Below are positions 23,902-31,383 of a stretch of 64,000 nt of DNA, one piece after another. Below the pieces are notes generated by a model, which was given only the letters and a program-made list of their open reading frames with translations, was not told the DNA's origin and did not search any database. Each line of letters opens with the position of its first letter. Position 1 is the stretch's first letter. The stretch comes from Phreatobacter aquaticus (GTDB lineage Bacteria > Pseudomonadota > Alphaproteobacteria > Rhizobiales > Phreatobacteraceae): assembly GCF_005160265.1 (NCBI RefSeq), contig NZ_CP039865.1:2752828-2816827 (forward strand), given 5' to 3'. Position numbers and translations under genes: made by a program.

Positions 23902-25209
23902 ATGGCCGGACCCGATCTCGACACCATTCTGGCCGCCGCGGCGGCCCGTCGTGACCAGTCGCTTGCGACCCTGCGCGGCCTGATCGCCGCCGGTCGCGAC
24001 GGTGAGGCCGCCGTTCAGGCGCTGGTCGCGGCCAGCGCCACGGCCGCAGGCGCCGTTGTGGAAACGGTGGCCTACCGCCCCGATGACGTGCCGATGGTCG
24101 AGGAATTCGCCGATACCGGTGCGATCGACACGGGCGAGCGCAGCTGCGTGGTGGCGCGGCTGAAAGGCACTGGCGGCGGCCGCAGCCTGATCTTCTTCGC
24201 CCATCCCGACAGCGAGCCTGTGACATCAGCCGATCGCTGGCGGCATGATCCCTTCGCGGGCGAGATCGCTGACGGCCGCATCCATGGCTGGGGCGTCGCC
24301 GACGACCTCGCCGGTGTCGCCATCATGGTCGAGGCGCTGGCGATCGTCACCGCGGCAGGAGGCCGTCCTGCAGGCGACGTGATCCTCGTCTCGACGCCGA
24401 GCAAGCGCCATGCGCGCGGCGTCTCGGCGCTGATGCATCAGGGCCTCACTGCCGATGCCGCGGTCTATCTCCACCCAGCCGAGTCCGGGGCCGGCATGGG
24501 CGAGATCAAGGCGCTGGCCTCGGGGCAGGTCGAGTTCCGGGTGATCGTCGAGGGCAAGGCGCCGCCGACCACCGAACCGCTCCAGACCGGCTTTGCCCAT
24601 CTCGCCGAAAATCCGATCGACAAGATCATGCTGATCGCGGCGGCGCTGCAGCGCCTCGATGTCGAGCGCGCCGCCCGCGTCCACCATCCGGCGCTTCACG
24701 GCGAGGTCGGCCGCTCGACCAATCTCATGCTGTCGGACATATCGGCGGGCGATCCCGACCGGCTCGCCCGTGTTCCCGCGACCTGCCGGCTGGGGGCTGC
24801 TTTGTCATTCCCGCCGGGCGAGAAGCTCTCGGCGGTGGTGGCCGAGATCGAGGCGGCGATTGCTGGGGCTGTTGCCGGTGATGCCTGGCTTACCGCTCAT
24901 CCGCCCCGGATCGTCTGGCATTCCGGCACCAGCGCGGCCGAGATCGCGCCGGCCCATCCGCTGTTCCAGGTGGCCGCCGAGGCGGTCGCGCGGATCACCG
25001 GCAAGCCGCCCATCGTCAATCCGATGCATACCGGCAGCGACATCCGCAATCCGATCGTCCAGCGCGGCATCCCGACCATCGGGCTTGGGCCGCTCTGCGG
25101 TGATCTCAGCCAGAATGGCAGCGTCGACGAATGGGTCGATGTCGAGGATTACCTGCGCGCGGTCGCGGTTGCCGCCGGCATCATCGCGGGATGGTGCGGG
25201 GAGGGGTGA
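23902..25209 (+). CDS. M20-family amidohydrolase/peptidase-like protein with altered active site
   Basis: The 435-residue cytosolic protein has the M20 plan: FFAHPDSEP (HxD metal ligand), IHGWGVADDLAGV (bridging Asp) and PMHTGSDIRNP (late His). However, the usual Glu-Glu pair that supplies the general base is replaced by TPSKRHARG, and the following acidic ligand position reads LHPAES. It may therefore be a divergent enzyme or inactive. It starts 14 bases after the aspartate dehydrogenase-like gene with a GGAG site and is probably the last gene of that operon. A role in hydrolysing an amide of the imported compound is a guess. Confidence 0.75.
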   Translation: MAGPDLDTILAAAAARRDQSLATLRGLIAAGRDGEAAVQALVAASATAAGAVVETVAYRPDDVPMVEEFADTGAIDTGERSCVVARLKGTGGGRSLIFFAHPDSEPVTSADRWRHDPFAGEIADGRIHGWGVADDLAGVAIMVEALAIVTAAGGRPAGDVILVSTPSKRHARGVSALMHQGLTADAAVYLHPAESGAGMGEIKALASGQVEFRVIVEGKAPPTTEPLQTGFAHLAENPIDKIMLIAAALQRLDVERAARVHHPALHGEVGRSTNLMLSDISAGDPDRLARVPATCRLGAALSFPPGEKLSAVVAEIEAAIAGAVAGDAWLTAHPPRIVWHSGTSAAEIAPAHPLFQVAAEAVARITGKPPIVNPMHTGSDIRNPIVQRGIPTIGLGPLCGDLSQNGSVDEWVDVEDYLRAVAVAAGIIAGWCGEG

Positions 25210-25242
25210 GCACTTGCTTCGCCCGCTCGGGCCAACACTTTA

Positions 25243-25334
25243 CGTCATGGCCGGGCTTCTCCCGGCCATTCCCGTCTTTGCCTTCCGCTTGGTAGAACGC
25301 AGTCGTGGATGCCGCCGCAAGGGCGGGCATGACG
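25243..25334. repeat. Intergenic repeat, family B
   Basis: The element runs from CGTCATGGCCGGGC to GCGGGCATGACG, with complementary ends and an internal GGCCGGGC/CCCGGCC hairpin. Elements of this type are widespread between genes in Hyphomicrobiales. It lies directly after the M20-like gene. Confidence 0.6.
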
Positions 25335-25371
25335 CCTATTGGGTGACGCGCCGCCCGACAGGTGAGGCCTC

Positions 25372-25450
25372 CTCTTCACCTCTCCCCGTTGGGGAGAGGT
25401 CGGCGCCTGAAAGGCGACGGGTGAGGGGGCGAGCTCTCGTCAGGGGAGGG
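25372..25450. repeat. Intergenic repeat, family C, with a perfect hairpin
   Basis: It contains ten-base arms ACCTCTCCCC and GGGGAGAGGT around GTT at 25378-25400, followed by GGCGCCTGAAAGGCG and a GAGGGGG stretch. This is a familiar Hyphomicrobiales intergenic element and is adjacent to the family B repeat, so the two form a composite spacer of about 200 bases. Confidence 0.65.
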
Positions 25451-25479
25451 TGAAGGTCGCGCCAGCGGAGGCGGTGACC

Positions 25480-26343
25480 TCAGCCTTCCGCCACGACCGG
25501 GTTCGACAGCACGCCAATGCCCTCGATCTCGATCTCGATCGTGTCGCCCGGCTTCATGAAGACCGGGGGCTTGCGCGCGTAGCCGACGCCTTCCGGCGTG
25601 CCCATGGCGATCATGTCGCCGGGGCGGAGCGTGGTGAATTCCGAGCAGAGCGACACGGCCTTCGCCGCCGAGAAGATCATGTCGTTGGTGTTCGACGACT
25701 GCATGGTCTGACCGTTCAGCCGCGAGGCGATCTTCAGCCCATGCGCGCCCGGCGGCAGCTCGTCCGGGGTCACGATGACCGGTCCGACGCCACCGGTGCG
25801 GTCGAAATTCTTGCCCGGCGTCCACTGGCTCGACTTGCGTTGGAAATCGCGCACCGAGCCGTCATTGAAGCAGGTATAGCCGAACACGTGGTCGAGGGCG
25901 GAGGCTTCCGGAATGTGCCGGCCGCCCGTGCCGATGACGATCATCAGCTCGGCCTCGTAGTCGAACTTGTCGGAAACGGTCGGGCGCACCATCGGCTCGC
26001 CGGGGCCGGTCATCGAATCGCGCACGCGCAGGAAGAAGGCCGGATAGGTCGGGATCTCGTTGCCGCCCTCCTTGGCATGGAGCGCATAATTGAGACCGAC
26101 ACAGATCACCTTGTGGGTGGCCGAGACCGGATAGCGGGCGACAAGGCCCTTGGCCGGCACGCTCTTCGCGCCGCCTTTCGCGAGGGCGGCCTTGATCGTG
26201 GCCAGCATGGCCGGGCCACCGGCCGCGACATCCTCCAGCTCGTGCGGCAGGCTTTGATCGAGCGCCTTCAGGTCTATGGCCTGGTCGCCGGTGACGATGG
26301 CAAGGGCAGGGCGTCCGTTATCGGTATAGGGGAGAAATCGCAT
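25480..26343 (-). CDS. Fumarylacetoacetate hydrolase (FAH) family protein
   Basis: The 287-residue cytosolic protein has an N-terminal domain and the FAH catalytic fold with ICVGLNYALHA, the metal ligands in DYEAELMIVIG and the DHVFGYTCFNDGSVRDFQ block, then GKNFDRTGGVGP and GTPEGVGYARKPPVFMKPGD. Family members hydrolyse or decarboxylate 2-oxo-diene acids or ureidoglycolate. The ATG at 26343 follows GAGGAA. It points toward the catabolic region but is separated from it by two repeat elements, so a joint pathway is only possible. Confidence 0.88.
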   Translation of the reverse strand: MRFLPYTDNGRPALAIVTGDQAIDLKALDQSLPHELEDVAAGGPAMLATIKAALAKGGAKSVPAKGLVARYPVSATHKVICVGLNYALHAKEGGNEIPTYPAFFLRVRDSMTGPGEPMVRPTVSDKFDYEAELMIVIGTGGRHIPEASALDHVFGYTCFNDGSVRDFQRKSSQWTPGKNFDRTGGVGPVIVTPDELPPGAHGLKIASRLNGQTMQSSNTNDMIFSAAKAVSLCSEFTTLRPGDMIAMGTPEGVGYARKPPVFMKPGDTIEIEIEGIGVLSNPVVAEG

Positions 26344-26519
26344 GGTTTCCTCGGTGTTTCCGGCGCCGACTATTGCCGGAACCGGCCGATTTGCAAGCTC
26401 ATGCGAGCCCTGCCTGCAGCGCGCGGATCCCTGGTGGAATGTCTGTCCTGGCCGCACCCTTGATGACGGTTCGGACAGACCATGTTGAAAAACAACGAAA
26501 AATGTCGATTGCATCAGAG

Positions 26520-26541
26520 TTTGTCTGTAATTTTAGACAAA
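26520..26541. promoter_or_regulatory. Inverted repeat TTTGTCT-N8-AGACAAA
   Basis: Perfect seven-base arms around an AT-rich spacer lie 68 bases before the chemoreceptor gene in a locally AT-rich region. It could be an operator or part of the promoter of that gene. Confidence 0.4.
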
Positions 26542-26608
26542 TGCGCAGAGGGTTCCTGAAGACGCCGATGCGAACGTCAGCCCATCATCCCAAGAGAGAG
26601 AGCGGGAC

Positions 26609-27928
26609 ATGGGCATTTTTGGGCGCAGTGCAAAGCAGACAGAACTCGAGGCCGAGGTCTCGGCCATTCGCCGGTCGCAGGCGGTGATTGAATTCAACCT
26701 CGACGGCACGATTACCTCGGCCAACGCCATATTCCTTGAGGCGATGGGCTATGCCGGCGATGACATTGTCGGGATGCATCATCGCATCTTCGTCGACGCC
26801 GCCGAGCGCGAGACGCCGGACTATCGCGAGTTCTGGAAGGCAATGGCGCGCGGCGAGTTCCAGGGCGGCGAGTACCGCAGGATTGCCAAGGATGGCCACG
26901 ATGTCTGGATCCAGGCGACCTACACGCCGATCGTCGACAGCTCGGGCCGGCCGACCAAGGTCGTGAAGTATGCCAGCGACATCACCCGCGCCAAGATGCA
27001 CCTCGCCAATATCGAAGGTCAGATCGCGGCGTTCAACCGCTCCCAGGCTGTGATCGAGTTCAGCCTCGACGGCACGATCATCGATGCCAATGACAATTTC
27101 ACCGACGTGATCGGCTACTCGCTCGCCGAGATCCAGGGCAAGCATCACCGGATGTTCGTCGATCCCACCGACCGCGACAGCGCTGCCTATCGCGAGTTCT
27201 GGGCGCGGCTTGCGCGCGGTGAGTTCCAGGCAGCCGAGTATCGCCGTATCGGCAAGGGGGGGCGCGAGATCTGGATCCTGGCCTCATACAATCCAATCCT
27301 CGATCCCAAGGGCAAGCCGTTCAAGGTTGTGAAGCTTGCCTCCAACATCACAGAGCAGGTGATGCGCCGCAAGAAGACCGAATTCGTCTCGTCGATCGTC
27401 ACCCAGGTGGCCGCCGGCGCCGAGGAGCTCGAGGCCTCGATCCGCGACATTTCGCAGAACATGTTGCGCTCCAAGGATGCCGCCGATACCGCCGTCAACA
27501 GCGTCGATGCCGCCGACAGCCAGACCGCCCGGCTGACCGCCGCGGCGGCCTCCATGACCGGCATCCTCGACATGATCAACAACATCACCGGCCAGATCAA
27601 TCTGCTGGCGCTCAACGCCACGATCGAGGCGGCCCGCGCCGGCGAGGCAGGCCGCGGCTTTGCGGTGGTCGCCAACGAGGTGAAGGGCCTGGCAGCCCAG
27701 GCCCGCCACGCCTCCGACCAGATCGCCTCCGAGATCGAATCGATGCGCGGCATCTCCAGCGATGTCCTCATGGGTCTGGAGACGATCAAGGCGTCGATCG
27801 ACAGCGTCCGCAGCTTCGTCAATTCCACCGCCAGCGCGGTGGAAGAGCAGAGCGCGGTGACCGGAGAGATGGCGAGCACGATCCAGCGCGCAGCCGTCGA
27901 GGCGATGGCGCTTCAGGCCGCGGCCTGA
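26609..27928 (+). CDS. Soluble chemoreceptor with two tandem PAS domains (methyl-accepting chemotaxis protein)
   Basis: The 439-residue protein has no membrane segment, so it should sense cytoplasmic signals. Two PAS domains (about residues 24-130 and 146-252) are near duplicates: both have [24 protein letters not shown] and RGEFQ-EYRRI. The signalling domain has the hairpin tip [30 protein letters not shown] (interacting with CheA and CheW) at about 325-355. The signalling region is short, as in other PAS-PAS-MCP proteins of alphaproteobacteria. The PAS pairs commonly bind heme or flavin, but no ligand can be assigned. Confidence 0.9.
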   Translation: MGIFGRSAKQTELEAEVSAIRRSQAVIEFNLDGTITSANAIFLEAMGYAGDDIVGMHHRIFVDAAERETPDYREFWKAMARGEFQGGEYRRIAKDGHDVWIQATYTPIVDSSGRPTKVVKYASDITRAKMHLANIEGQIAAFNRSQAVIEFSLDGTIIDANDNFTDVIGYSLAEIQGKHHRMFVDPTDRDSAAYREFWARLARGEFQAAEYRRIGKGGREIWILASYNPILDPKGKPFKVVKLASNITEQVMRRKKTEFVSSIVTQVAAGAEELEASIRDISQNMLRSKDAADTAVNSVDAADSQTARLTAAAASMTGILDMINNITGQINLLALNATIEAARAGEAGRGFAVVANEVKGLAAQARHASDQIASEIESMRGISSDVLMGLETIKASIDSVRSFVNSTASAVEEQSAVTGEMASTIQRAAVEAMALQAAA

Positions 27929-27956
27929 AAATAAGCTCATTAGAGGAAAATAAGCC

Positions 27957-27985
27957 TTGACAGCGTGACGCTGCTCCGGTAGGTT
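27957..27985 (+). promoter_or_regulatory. Sigma-70-like promoter TTGACA-N17-TAGGTT with palindrome in the spacer
   Basis: A perfect -35 box and a 17-base spacer lead to TAGGTT. The spacer begins within the palindrome CAGCGT-G-ACGCTG (27961-27973), which could be an operator. The promoter points toward the GTA cluster; a terminator-like hairpin follows at 28006. Promoter activity is inferred from sequence only. Confidence 0.45.
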
Positions 27986-28005
27986 TGCGTCATGTTCAAC
28001 AAGTG

Positions 28006-28042
28006 CGCCCGGCGGGAGACATCCCGGCCGGGCGTTTTGTTT
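28006..28042 (+). terminator. Intrinsic terminator or attenuator ahead of the GTA cluster
   Basis: Arms CGCCCGGC and GCCGGGCG, with inner GGGA/TCCC pairing, are followed by TTTTGTTT. It can end the chemoreceptor transcript or, if the promoter at 27957 is used, attenuate a leader of roughly 50 bases before the terminase genes. Confidence 0.7.
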
Positions 28043-28077
28043 GGGCCGGGGCAAAGGCGCTGACGGCCGGCCCCGGC

Positions 28078-28641
28078 ATGTCCTCACGCTATCGAGGCTG
28101 CCCCTTGCCATCGCTCACCACCAAGTTCCTGCGCGCCCCCGAACAGCTCGGCGAGATCCGCCGGCTCTACGAGGGCGATGTCCTCCCCGTGCGCGAGATT
28201 GCGCGCCGCTTCGAAGTCGCGGCCTCCACCATCTATGCACTGCGCGAACGCGAGAACTGGCCGAAGCGCATCCAGCGCACCAGCATCGCCGCGCTGAAGA
28301 GCGACGGCGGCTATCTCTGCCCCGGCCTCAAGCTGTGCCCGGAGCGGGCGAGCGTCGTCGCCGGGCTCTGGGCAGCGCTGGAGCGCGAGGTGGCGGAGGC
28401 AACCGCCGCCATCGGCGGCTCCGACCGCACCGCACGAGCCCGCGATCTTGGCGTGCTGACGCGGGCCCTCGACAAGCTGGTCGAATTCGACCGTGCCCGC
28501 CTCGCCGCCCGCGCCGATGACGGCAAGTTGGCCACCCCGGAGACGCTGGATGACCTCCGCCGCGATCTTGCGCGCCGCCTTGATGCGCTCGAGCGGGCAG
28601 GGGCGCCTGGAAACGTTTCTGGCGAGCCTGAGCGCAGCTGA
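28078..28641 (+). CDS. Putative terminase small subunit, HTH protein (GTA g1 position)
   Basis: The 187-residue soluble protein carries a helix-turn-helix in residues 20-60 (LPVREIARRFEVAASTIYALRERENWPKRI) and a helical, charged C-terminal half. It lies directly before and overlaps the large terminase gene by 92 bases, which is the position of the small subunit that recognises DNA in packaging. In GTAs this subunit is thought to have lost sequence specificity. The start is uncertain: ATG at 28078 is used, and a TTG nine codons later (LPSLTTKF) is possible. Confidence 0.7.
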   Translation: MSSRYRGCPLPSLTTKFLRAPEQLGEIRRLYEGDVLPVREIARRFEVAASTIYALRERENWPKRIQRTSIAALKSDGGYLCPGLKLCPERASVVAGLWAALEREVAEATAAIGGSDRTARARDLGVLTRALDKLVEFDRARLAARADDGKLATPETLDDLRRDLARRLDALERAGAPGNVSGEPERS

Positions 28642-29875
28642 GGCCGCGATCCTTGCCGCCGACTGGGAAATCTTCGCGCGTGCCGACCAGCTGCCGCCGC
28701 CCGGCGACTGGTCCACCTGGGCGATCATCGGTGGCCGCGGCTCGGGTAAGACCCGCGCCGGCGCCGAATGGGTGGCGGGCGCCGTCCATGGCCGACTGGG
28801 CGCCGCGCCGGTCGGCCGCATCGCGCTGGTCGGCGAGACCATGGCCGCCGTCCGCGACGTGATGGTGGAGGGTGTTTCGGGCCTCCTGCATGTCGGCTTT
28901 GCCAGCGAGCGCCCCCTGTGGGAACCGTCCAAGCGCCGCCTGACCTTTCCCAATGGCGCGGTGGCTCTGGCCTTCTCGTCGGAAGACCCGGAAGCGTTGC
29001 GCGGCCCTCAATTCGATGCCGCCTGGGCGGATGAGGCCGGCAAATGGGTGCGCGCAGAGGCCACCTGGGACATGCTCGCCTTCGGATTGCGGCTGGGCGA
29101 GCGCCCGCGCACCGTGGTCACCACCACGCCGCGCCCGACGCCGCTGATGCGCCGGCTTCTCGCCGATCCCTCGACCGTGGTGACCCGGGCGACCACCGCC
29201 GACAATGCGGCGAACCTCGCGCCGGGTTTTGTCGCGGCGCTGACCCGCCGCTATGGCGGCACGCGGCTCGGCCGCCAGGAACTGGATGGCGAACTGATCG
29301 ACGACCGCGAGGGCGCGCTGTTTGCCCGCGACGCGATCGAAGCGTCGCGGGTGCACGCGGCCCCGCCGCTCGTCCGCATTGTCGTCGCTGTCGATCCGCC
29401 GGCCTCGCACCGTAAAGGCGCCGATGCCTGCGGCATTGTCGCGGCTGGGATCGATGCCGAGGACCAGGTCTTCGTGCTGGCCGATCACAGCGCGGCGGGT
29501 CTGAAGCCCGATGAATGGGCGGCACGTGCCGCCGCGCTCTATCGGGCTGTCGAGGCCGACAGCCTCGTCGTCGAGGTCAATCAGGGCGGCGACATGGTGA
29601 CCGCGGTCATGGGCGAGGTCGCGCCCGATATTCCTGTGACGGCGGTGCGCGCCATCCGCTCCAAGCATCTGCGGGCCGAGCCGGTGGCAGCGCTCTATGC
29701 GCAGGGACGCGTCCACCATGTCGGTGCGCTGCCTGAACTCGAAGATGAACTCGCCGATTTCGGTCCCTCGGGCCTCTCCTCGGGCCGCTCGCCCGACCAG
29801 CTCGACGCGCTGGTATGGGCGGTGACCCATCTGGCGCTCCGGCCCGTGCCGCAGGCGCGTGTCAGGGGGCTGTGA
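28550..29875 (+). CDS. Terminase large subunit (GTA g2, DNA packaging motor)
   Basis: The 441-residue protein is the ATP-driven packaging motor and headful nuclease. Walker A is GGRGSGKT at 61-68, Walker B is FDAAWADEAGKW, and the C-terminal RNase H-like nuclease has VAVDPPAS and the late QLDALVWA acidic positions. The match with Terminase_6 proteins of GTAs is clear. The ATG at 28550 lies inside the small subunit gene. It is followed by accessory genes rather than directly by the portal, so the ancestral cluster has been interrupted here. Confidence 0.93.
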   Translation: MTSAAILRAALMRSSGQGRLETFLASLSAAEAAILAADWEIFARADQLPPPGDWSTWAIIGGRGSGKTRAGAEWVAGAVHGRLGAAPVGRIALVGETMAAVRDVMVEGVSGLLHVGFASERPLWEPSKRRLTFPNGAVALAFSSEDPEALRGPQFDAAWADEAGKWVRAEATWDMLAFGLRLGERPRTVVTTTPRPTPLMRRLLADPSTVVTRATTADNAANLAPGFVAALTRRYGGTRLGRQELDGELIDDREGALFARDAIEASRVHAAPPLVRIVVAVDPPASHRKGADACGIVAAGIDAEDQVFVLADHSAAGLKPDEWAARAAALYRAVEADSLVVEVNQGGDMVTAVMGEVAPDIPVTAVRAIRSKHLRAEPVAALYAQGRVHHVGALPELEDELADFGPSGLSSGRSPDQLDALVWAVTHLALRPVPQARVRGL

Positions 29876-29883
29876 GGAGCGAG

Positions 29884-30243
29884 ATGATGACACGCCGATC
29901 GATCCAGCTTGACATCGTAGAGCTCTACTGCGGGGCAATCGAATTGTACGTCCAAGGCAAACACATTGCATTGAAGCGCAGGTCCTTGGACCAGCGGTTT
30001 GACCGCGCTCAGCCTCGTGTGCCCGCGGGCCAAGAAGGCGCCGGTCGCTGGACAGGCAATGGCGCGGCCAATGTAGTGGCGGGTAGCGTTGTGCCGATAT
30101 GTATTCCAACGGGCATCGCGCGCTATGCCGACAGTTTCGGCAACAAGAGTTGGAGCGCTACATTTGACTGTTATGATGGCACCTCATTTCGGCGCAGCGG
30201 TTCGGGGAGCAGCCCGCCGGGTGTGGTCCGTCAGCCAGCTTGA
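29884..30243 (+). CDS. Unrecognised accessory protein with QPRVPAGQ-type motif
   Basis: The 119-residue product starts at 29884 with a GAGGAG site. A helical head (about 40 residues) is followed by QPRVPAGQEGAGRWT at 43-57, nearly the same as QPRVPAGQSGGGQWT at 46-60 of the toxin-like protein at 33612. The rest is a short variable region with two Cys. I do not recognise a family. The shared motif at the same place suggests a common head that directs different C-terminal parts to one location, perhaps the particle; this is inference. It sits between terminase and portal genes. Confidence 0.6.
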   Translation: MMTRRSIQLDIVELYCGAIELYVQGKHIALKRRSLDQRFDRAQPRVPAGQEGAGRWTGNGAANVVAGSVVPICIPTGIARYADSFGNKSWSATFDCYDGTSFRRSGSGSSPPGVVRQPA

Positions 30244-30292
30244 GATCACCAAGTGAGAGATTGGAAGGTCGCAATCGACCGGAGGGCCTGCG

Positions 30293-30661
30293 ATGACGAT
30301 CTTGGCGACGGACGAGAACGGCTTCAACCACGCGGGCGCTGTGCGGTTGTCCGACGACGCGCTGGGCATGGCCCTTGAGTTCGCCGCGTCCATCGGTGCG
30401 GGGCCGCAGGGCCGGCGCCTCGTCAGCTTCGACTGGTCACGGACCCAGAGCTTCCGGAAAAGCCGCGATGCCGAGTGGCAGGATATCGGCCCCGGCCTCG
30501 CCCTTGTCGGTTATGAGCGGAGCGAGGTGCCGCCCTACGCCGTCCATCGGCAGGGCGGTCTCGCCTTCGCCGCCAAGATCCCGACAGATGTGCTGGCCGA
30601 TCACCCGGAACGCCTGATCGTGCGGGACGACCAGCAGGCCTTCCAGCTCGCCTTGACCTGA
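30293..30661 (+). CDS. Accessory protein of unknown function
   Basis: The 122-residue soluble protein begins MTILATDENGFNHAG and contains VSFDWSRTQSFRKS and GPGLALVGYERSEVPPYAVHRQGGLAFAAKIP. Similar compact proteins occur near phage genes in Hyphomicrobiales, but I cannot name a family. It starts 49 bases after the motif-bearing protein gene. It may be its partner, for example an immunity or chaperone protein, but the sequence does not show this. Confidence 0.55.
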   Translation: MTILATDENGFNHAGAVRLSDDALGMALEFAASIGAGPQGRRLVSFDWSRTQSFRKSRDAEWQDIGPGLALVGYERSEVPPYAVHRQGGLAFAAKIPTDVLADHPERLIVRDDQQAFQLALT

Positions 30662-30743
30662 GCGGTGCCGCCGCTGGCACAAGCCAATGCCCGTTTGCAC
30701 CGCCGTGCCCTTCCGCTAGCCTGATCCATCGGCGGGGGCTGCG

Positions 30744-31328
30744 ATGAGCTGGATCAATACTGAACATCGCTACGGGCGGTGGACCAAGGTCTATCACTGG
30801 CTGATTGTGGGTCTGTTCGCCTGGCAATATGTCGCCGGCTTCGTGATGCAGCGCATGGCGGAGGGCGAGCTTGTTCTGGGGCTCAGCCAGGACACGCTGT
30901 TCAACTGGCACAAGTCGCTTGGACTGGTGGCGCTCGCCATCGCGATCCTCAGAATTCTGAACCGCCGGGTCGGCAGCCTGCCGAACTGGGCGCCGACCCT
31001 GACCGACGGTGAAAAGCGCTTCATCCACCGCGCCGAGCAGGTGTTCTACGCCGCCATGGTCGTGATGCCGGTCTCCGGCTTCCTGTTCGTCATGGCCGGC
31101 GACTACGGCGTGATGCTGTTCGGCCGCTGGCCGCTGCCCAATCCAATCGGCAAGATCGGCTGGCTGGCAACGCTCGCGCAAGGGATTCACATCGGGGCCG
31201 CCTGGTGCCTCGCCGCCGCCATGCTCGGCCATATCGGCCTCGTCGTCTGGCACCAGCTTGTGATGCGCGATGGCCTGCTCTGGCGGATGCTGCCGGCAAG
31301 CCTCGGACCCAAGACCCCGCCGCGCTGA
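30744..31328 (+). CDS. Cytochrome b561-type membrane protein
   Basis: The 194-residue protein has four transmembrane segments and the His pattern of diheme cytochrome b561: VYHWLIVG, NWHKSLGLVAL, FIHRAEQVFYAAM and GHIGLVVWHQL. It should transfer electrons across or along the inner membrane. It is out of place between the terminase and portal genes and has no obvious role in particle assembly, so it is probably an insertion. Its codon use is like the host. Confidence 0.88.
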   Translation: MSWINTEHRYGRWTKVYHWLIVGLFAWQYVAGFVMQRMAEGELVLGLSQDTLFNWHKSLGLVALAIAILRILNRRVGSLPNWAPTLTDGEKRFIHRAEQVFYAAMVVMPVSGFLFVMAGDYGVMLFGRWPLPNPIGKIGWLATLAQGIHIGAAWCLAAAMLGHIGLVVWHQLVMRDGLLWRMLPASLGPKTPPR

Positions 31329-31383
31329 GCTGCTTCGCTGGAGCGAGGCGGGCGCCGCGCCTGCTTCGTTCCAAGGAGCCACC

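Noticed and set aside
28328-30109. 593-codon open frame on the minus strand
   Set aside because: It is opposite the terminase genes, whose Walker motifs are clear.
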